DNA from: Balneolaceae bacterium | GTDB lineage: Bacteria; Bacteroidota; Rhodothermia; Balneolales; Balneolaceae | Length of the DNA stretch: 10,145 bases | Direction: 5' to 3' | Assembly (NCBI GenBank): GCA_021767245.1 | Contig: JAASTO010000086.1 | Location: forward strand, 1-10,145 | Part shown: in pieces, positions 6,209 through 10,145 of the stretch | How positions within the stretch are numbered: the stretch's first letter is position 1 | Layout of the letters: every line of letters starts with the position of its first letter | Program-made: the position numbers and the translations under genes | The notes under the pieces: model-generated | The model's input: only the letters and a program-made list of their open reading frames with translations | Database searches by the model: none | Told to the model about the DNA's origin: nothing

Positions 6209-7234
6209 ATGACAGATATCAGAGATAGAAAGAAAGATCACGTGGAACTGACCGTTACTGACGGAACTCAGTATCAAACCCCAACCGGCTTCGATCAGTT
6301 TTACTTTAATCACAATGCTTTACCTGAAGTTGACCATGATCAGGTCAGTACATCAGCTAAATTCTTAGATCATACGTTTGATTTTCCACTCTTTATTTCT
6401 TCTATGACAGGTGGGTATGCTGATGCCGGGCCTGTAAATGCTATTATTGCTGAATTTTGTGAAACCGAAAATATTCCATTTGGAGTTGGAAGTCAGCGTG
6501 CCATGCTTGAGGATGAATCTCTTACAGACACCTTTTCCATAGTGCGCAGTAAAGCACCCAATGCATTCATTGCGTCTAATATAGGTGGAGCGCAATTGAT
6601 CGGTGGGTTAAAGAAAAAGTTATTAAAAAGATTAACGGATTCCATCAAAGCTAATGCTGTTATTGTGCATTTGAATCCACTTCAGGAATTGATGCAACCG
6701 GAAGGGGATCGCAATTTTAAAGGAATACTGAACGGAATCGAGCAATTAGTTTCTGATACCAAATTACCGGTCATTGTAAAGGAGACCGGTGCCGGTATCT
6801 CTGAACATACAGCAAGAAGATTATTGAATGCCGGGGCTCAGGTGATTGACGTAGCCGGAGCAGGGGGAACAAGCTGGGCTAAGGTTGAGAATTACAGAAC
6901 CTCAAATAAAACTGCCAACCACAGCTTTGATGAATGGGGCATTCCAACTGTTGAATGTATTTTAGAGTTGAGCCAACTTGAATGGGAGCGCAGTTTCGAG
7001 ATTGTTGCATCAGGCGGAATACGAAATGCGTTCGACATTGCAAAAGCATTAAGCCTGGGGGCTCACTTTACAGCTTCGGCTCAGCCTGTCATTAAAGCCA
7101 TTAAAGAAGAAGGTTTCGAAGGGTTAGAGCAGCTATACACAACTTGGAAAAATGATCTCAAAACCATTTTGACATTGTTGGGCCATACCAACATCAATGA
7201 ATTGAACCATCGTGATCTAAAACGAAAAGCTTAA
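6209..7234 (+). CDS. fni: Type 2 isopentenyl-diphosphate delta-isomerase (FMN-dependent)
   Basis: IDI-2 interconverts isopentenyl and dimethylallyl diphosphate in the cytosol using reduced FMN and Mg2+. The 341-residue protein follows the family along its whole length: RKKDH near the N-terminus (7-11), SSMTGG (64-69), GVGSQR (92-97), SNIGG (123-127), the HLNPLQE motif (154-160) whose Gln159 and Glu160 correspond to the catalytic and metal-binding residues, VKETGAGIS (190-198), DVAGAGGTSWAKVE (214-227) and the phosphate/FMN site ASGGIRN (267-273). It is unrelated to the Nudix-type IDI-1. The next gene, a prenyl diphosphate synthase, uses both products of this reaction, so the two form an isoprenoid pair. 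The ATG at 6209 has only a poorly spaced AGGTG before it. Confidence 0.96.
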   Translation: MTDIRDRKKDHVELTVTDGTQYQTPTGFDQFYFNHNALPEVDHDQVSTSAKFLDHTFDFPLFISSMTGGYADAGPVNAIIAEFCETENIPFGVGSQRAMLEDESLTDTFSIVRSKAPNAFIASNIGGAQLIGGLKKKLLKRLTDSIKANAVIVHLNPLQELMQPEGDRNFKGILNGIEQLVSDTKLPVIVKETGAGISEHTARRLLNAGAQVIDVAGAGGTSWAKVENYRTSNKTANHSFDEWGIPTVECILELSQLEWERSFEIVASGGIRNAFDIAKALSLGAHFTASAQPVIKAIKEEGFEGLEQLYTTWKNDLKTILTLLGHTNINELNHRDLKRKA

Positions 7235-7289
7235 CCAATAAGCTGTCAGATATTCCTTATATTCGAAGCCTCATCACATCAAAAGAGCA

Positions 7290-8285
7290 TTGAGCACAAA
7301 CGGTTTACAACAAAATTTACTGGAGCGAATAGAAAAGGAACTTGGGAAGTTGAATCTTCCTGAGACACCTGTTTCTTTATATCAGCCCTATAGGTATGCT
7401 ATAAATGTTGGTGGAAAACGAATTCGCCCTATTTTAACCTTATTGTCCTGCGGACTCTGCGGCGGTGATATTGATGAGGCTATTCCTGCCGCACTTGCTG
7501 TTGAAATACTACATAACTTCACACTGGTACATGACGACATCATGGATAGTGCTGAAACGCGCAGGGGGGAACCCAGCGTGTATAAGAAATGGGACAGCAA
7601 CATCGCTATTTTGACCGGTGATGTAATGTTTGCAGATGCCTATAAGCAACTTCATTATTATGGTGAATCAGATAAATTCACCAAACAGGAATTTGCTGCT
7701 ATGCACCATATTTTTTCGAGATCCATTATTACCGTATGCGAAGGGCAGGCGTTGGATATGGAATTTGTTGACCGAACCGATGTCTCTGATAAGGATTACC
7801 TCCAAATGATAGGAGGGAAAACAGCTGCACTATTGAGTGGAGCCCTTGAAATGGGGGCTGTATCGGCTCATTCCTCACATCATAAAAGGGCTGAATTAGC
7901 TGATCTTGGTTACGAAATGGGTATTGCCTTCCAAATTCAGGATGATCTTTTGGATGCCACAGCCGACCCAGAGAAATTTGGTAAACGACCGGGCGGAGAT
8001 ATTTATGAGGGCAAAAAAACATATCTGACCATCCGTGCGTTAGAACGAGCAAATGAAACACAAAAAGAGATTATTAGCCAAACCCTAATTAAAGTTAATC
8101 CCTCAGATGATTCTGTAAAACAAGTACTGTATATCATGGATCAATTAGGAGTACTTGCTGATGTTGCCAAAGAAACCGATGAACATTATCAAAAGGCTAT
8201 TGATCTGCTAAATAAATTTGAATCCTCAGAATACAAAACAGAGCTTGAAAAACTTCTTAACTTCTTACGAAACCGTGATCATTAA
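7290..8285 (+). CDS. trans-Prenyl diphosphate synthase (polyprenyl synthetase family; probably short chain, C15-C20)
   Basis: This enzyme condenses isopentenyl diphosphate head-to-tail onto an allylic diphosphate. The 331-residue, all-helical protein has GGKRIRP (41-47), the first aspartate-rich motif DDIMD (82-86) followed by Arg91-Arg92, GGKTAALL (175-182), and the second motif QIQDDLLD (215-222) with GGDIYEGKKT (235-244). The first motif is plain DDxxD without the two-residue insertion of bacterial farnesyl synthases. Phe77, five residues before it, is a bulky residue of the kind that limits chain length in archaeal-type geranylgeranyl synthases, so a C15-C20 product is likelier than a long quinone chain. 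I chose TTG at 7290: the frame is open upstream only to a TAA at 7239-7241 and contains no ATG there. A carotenoid or quinone-precursor role is inference. Confidence 0.92.
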   Translation: MSTNGLQQNLLERIEKELGKLNLPETPVSLYQPYRYAINVGGKRIRPILTLLSCGLCGGDIDEAIPAALAVEILHNFTLVHDDIMDSAETRRGEPSVYKKWDSNIAILTGDVMFADAYKQLHYYGESDKFTKQEFAAMHHIFSRSIITVCEGQALDMEFVDRTDVSDKDYLQMIGGKTAALLSGALEMGAVSAHSSHHKRAELADLGYEMGIAFQIQDDLLDATADPEKFGKRPGGDIYEGKKTYLTIRALERANETQKEIISQTLIKVNPSDDSVKQVLYIMDQLGVLADVAKETDEHYQKAIDLLNKFESSEYKTELEKLLNFLRNRDH

Positions 8286-8304
8286 AAACCAATTCAAAAT
8301 TTCG

Positions 8305-9129
8305 ATGTTGAATAAATTGTTAGCCGTATTCGGGTTGATTTTCTTACTGTCTGCCTGTCAAAATGATAAATTGATCAAAAGGGGAGATACCTTACAGGTA
8401 GCATACCAAAAAGCCATGGCATTTTATATGGAAGAAGATTACACAGAGGCTGCAAACGCCTTTGATACCGTTACACGATTAGGCCGTGGAACAGATTATG
8501 GACAGGAAGCCCAATATTACCTAGCCGATAGTTATTATAAAAATCAACAGTATCTGTTGGCAGCTTCAGAGTATGATCGTTTTGTTAGCTTGTATCCAAA
8601 TGATGAACGCCGACAGGAGGCTGAATTTAAAGCAGCTATGTCATACTACCATCAGAGTCCCCGTTACAAACTGGATCAATCTGCTACAAGAAATGCCATC
8701 GAGCGCTTCCAGCTGTTCAACAACCGGTATCCTGATTCAGAACTGGTAACTGAATCTGCTGATAAGATCGATGAGTTAAGAAACAAACTTGCTCGTAAGA
8801 CCTACGAAGCAGCACAATTCTATGTAAGAACCGATCAATATTTGGCAGCCACAATCTATCTCGAAGAAACCATTGATCAGTATCCTGAATCGGAATGGGC
8901 TGAAAAAGCATTGGTTGACCTTATCAAGACGTATGTGACCTATGCCGATAACAGTGTTCCTGAACGACAGGAAGAACGATACTCTAAAGCGGTAGACACG
9001 TACGATAAATTCCTTCAACTATTTCCTGAAAGTACCTACAGAAGTGAAGTTGAAAACATCCACGATGAAGCTCAAAGAAAACTTGAGGATGTACAAGGAA
9101 GCATGATCAGCGAATCAAATAATAACTGA
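8305..9129 (+). CDS. bamD: BamD, outer-membrane protein assembly lipoprotein
   Basis: BamD is the TPR lipoprotein of the BAM machine, which folds beta-barrel proteins into the outer membrane. I start the gene at the ATG at 8305, giving 274 residues that begin with a lipoprotein signal: Lys4, a hydrophobic run, then lipobox LSAC with Cys18. Gln after the cysteine fits outer-membrane sorting. An in-frame TTG at 8218 would add 29 residues in front of the signal and overlap the previous gene, so I reject it. The mature part is a row of TPR-like helical hairpins: YQKAMAFYMEEDYTEAANAF (about 34-53), AQYYLADSYYKNQQYLLAASEY, then YPNDERRQEAEFKAAMSYY and later repeats ending at DVQ. It starts 19 bases after the prenyl synthase stop, and its TGA overlaps the ATG of nadD. 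It appears intact. Confidence 0.92.
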   Translation: MLNKLLAVFGLIFLLSACQNDKLIKRGDTLQVAYQKAMAFYMEEDYTEAANAFDTVTRLGRGTDYGQEAQYYLADSYYKNQQYLLAASEYDRFVSLYPNDERRQEAEFKAAMSYYHQSPRYKLDQSATRNAIERFQLFNNRYPDSELVTESADKIDELRNKLARKTYEAAQFYVRTDQYLAATIYLEETIDQYPESEWAEKALVDLIKTYVTYADNSVPERQEERYSKAVDTYDKFLQLFPESTYRSEVENIHDEAQRKLEDVQGSMISESNNN

Positions 9130-9713
9130 TGTCTATGAGGATTGGACTGTTCGGAGGAACTTTCGATCCGGTTCATAACGGACATATTTCCATTGTAAGA
9201 TCGTTCCTGCAATCAGGATACATAGACGAATTGTGGATCCTTTTAACGCCTGTACCGCCTCATAAACTGAATAAGGAGCATGTTTCCTATGAACATCGCA
9301 AAGAAATGCTCCATTTGGCTTTTCAGGACATAGATCGTGTCAGGATCAGTACGATCGAGCAAACATTGCCAAAACCTTCCTACACGGTTCAGACCGTTAC
9401 ACACCTTGCTCAAAAATATCCTGAGGATGAATTTTCACTTTGTATAGGCGAAGACAGTCTGGCACAATTCCATACCTGGAAAGACTACAGAAAATTATTA
9501 GAATATTGTCATTTACTTGTGGCCGAACGCCCTGAAACCGATCACAGTGAGGTAGAAAGTCAGATCATGAAGAGGGTACAATTCATACCACATGAACCTG
9601 TAGAAGTTTCCTCAACAGAGATACAGCGTCAGTTTTCCTCTGGAAAAGACCCACAATTATTGCTTCCTGACAGGGTTTACAGTTACATTAAAGAACACAA
9701 ACTGTATCAATAA
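9129..9713 (+). CDS. nadD: Nicotinate-nucleotide adenylyltransferase NadD
   Basis: NadD adenylates nicotinate mononucleotide to deamido-NAD, the penultimate step of NAD synthesis. The 194-residue protein has the nucleotidyltransferase N-terminus GLFGGTFDPVHNGH (6-19) with the HxGH motif at 16-19, TPVPPHK (40-46), GEDSLAQFHTW (107-117, the NadD-type GxDxxxxFxxW block), and the C-terminal VSSTEIQRQ (160-168) followed by LLLPDRVYSYI. The last motif is normally ISSTxIR; here Gln166 stands where Arg is usual. The ATG at 9129 overlaps the bamD TGA by one base. A second ATG at 9135, giving MRIGLFGG, is equally possible. There is no SD sequence, so translation probably depends on coupling to bamD. 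Confidence 0.94.
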   Translation: MSMRIGLFGGTFDPVHNGHISIVRSFLQSGYIDELWILLTPVPPHKLNKEHVSYEHRKEMLHLAFQDIDRVRISTIEQTLPKPSYTVQTVTHLAQKYPEDEFSLCIGEDSLAQFHTWKDYRKLLEYCHLLVAERPETDHSEVESQIMKRVQFIPHEPVEVSSTEIQRQFSSGKDPQLLLPDRVYSYIKEHKLYQ

Positions 9714-9730
9714 CTGATTTTAGTAATCTC

Positions 9731-10145
9731 ATGCCTATTTCCAGAAAAGATTTCCTGCGTAATTCAGTGTTGGCTGCTGGAATGACTGTTTCCGGCTTTT
9801 CTCTCAATCAAATAAATGAGAGTAACGAATTGGATCATCAAAAGATCAAGCCAAAGGCATTAAAAAAAGGAGATACTTTAGGCCTTGTGGCACCTGCAAG
9901 TCCTATCTACGAAGAAAGTGTATTCGATGAGATGTTAGTGAACCTCAAGGATCTTGGCTTTAATCTCAAATTGGGTAAGTCAGTGAGAAAACAATATGGT
10001 TATTTAGCGGGAACCGACAGAGAACGACTGGAAGACCTCATGGAGATGTTCAGTGATGAGGAAGTGGATGGGATCATGTGTATACGAGGGGGATGGGGAA
10101 GTAACCGAATTCTATCCGATATTGATTACGGTCTGATCAGGAATA
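9731..10145 (+). CDS. LD-carboxypeptidase-like protein (peptidase S66 family), 5' part only
   Basis: An open frame runs from the ATG at 9731 off the right edge, giving 138 codons. Residues 1 to about 24 (MPISRKDFLRNSV then a hydrophobic stretch) look like a Tat signal, although the twin arginine is Arg5-Lys6. From about residue 42 the sequence matches the S66 N-terminal domain: LKKGDTLGLVAPASPIYEE (44-62), then YGYLAGTDRERLEDL (89-103) and the family motif CIRGGWGSNRIL (117-128) before DIDYGLI. Enzymes of this family cut the L,D-peptide bond of murein tetrapeptides during wall recycling, or act on similar peptides such as microcin C. The catalytic residues expected further on are outside the window, so activity cannot be judged. 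The gene starts 17 bases after nadD. Confidence 0.88.
   Translation, partial: MPISRKDFLRNSVLAAGMTVSGFSLNQINESNELDHQKIKPKALKKGDTLGLVAPASPIYEESVFDEMLVNLKDLGFNLKLGKSVRKQYGYLAGTDRERLEDLMEMFSDEEVDGIMCIRGGWGSNRILSDIDYGLIRN

Noticed and set aside
5927..6313. Antisense 128-codon open frame over the SDR end and fni start
   Set aside because: It overlaps two real genes and the gap between them; nothing protein-like is recognisable in it.
8218..8304. TTG-started N-terminal extension of BamD
   Set aside because: It would put 29 polar residues before a clear lipoprotein signal (LSAC) and overlap the prenyl synthase gene; the ATG at 8305 gives a normal signal peptide.

Overview
All the recognisable genes in this window lie on the + strand. 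They read as a stretch of chromosome from a member of the Bacteroidota/Balneolota/Rhodothermota group, with Balneolaceae my best guess. Four things point there: a DUF2480 protein (a family I know mainly from Bacteroidetes-type genomes), a promoter -7 element of the TAnnTTTG type (TATCTTTG at 5376), mostly A-rich leaders instead of Shine-Dalgarno sequences, and scattered GTCATCCTGA...TCAGAATGAC hairpin repeats. The lineage call is inference; no 16S or other phylogenetic marker is present.

Region 1 (1-5341) is a SUF iron-sulfur cluster assembly locus: the 3' end of sufB, then sufC, sufD, sufS, an Nfu-type carrier with its own N-terminal domain, an A-type (HesB/IscA) carrier, and a DUF2480 gene. 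SufB, SufC and SufD form the scaffold complex. SufS takes sulfur from cysteine. Nfu and the A-type carrier pass clusters to target proteins. No SufE or SufU sulfur acceptor and no SufT/DUF59 gene is visible. DUF2480 is uncharacterised; here it shows an internal duplication and four cysteines. Three intergenic gaps (sufB/sufC, sufD/sufS, sufA/DUF2480) carry palindromic repeats. Two of these are clear copies of one 76-77 bp element in opposite orientation, and the third is degenerate.

Region 2 (5342-6144) holds a short-chain dehydrogenase/reductase, apparently a separate unit with its own promoter.

Region 3 (6209-10145) begins with two isoprenoid genes, FMN-dependent type 2 isopentenyl-diphosphate isomerase and a trans-prenyl diphosphate synthase. 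These are followed closely by bamD (outer-membrane assembly lipoprotein), nadD (NAD synthesis, overlapping bamD by one base) and a truncated S66-family LD-carboxypeptidase-like gene with a Tat-like signal. The tight spacing from the prenyl synthase onward suggests co-transcription of envelope and cofactor housekeeping genes.

Most of the window is ordinary core genome. The parts most worth following up are the SUF-linked DUF2480 protein with its duplicated cysteine-bearing unit, and the repeat family threaded through the suf locus, one copy of which supplies an apparent upstream start codon for DUF2480.
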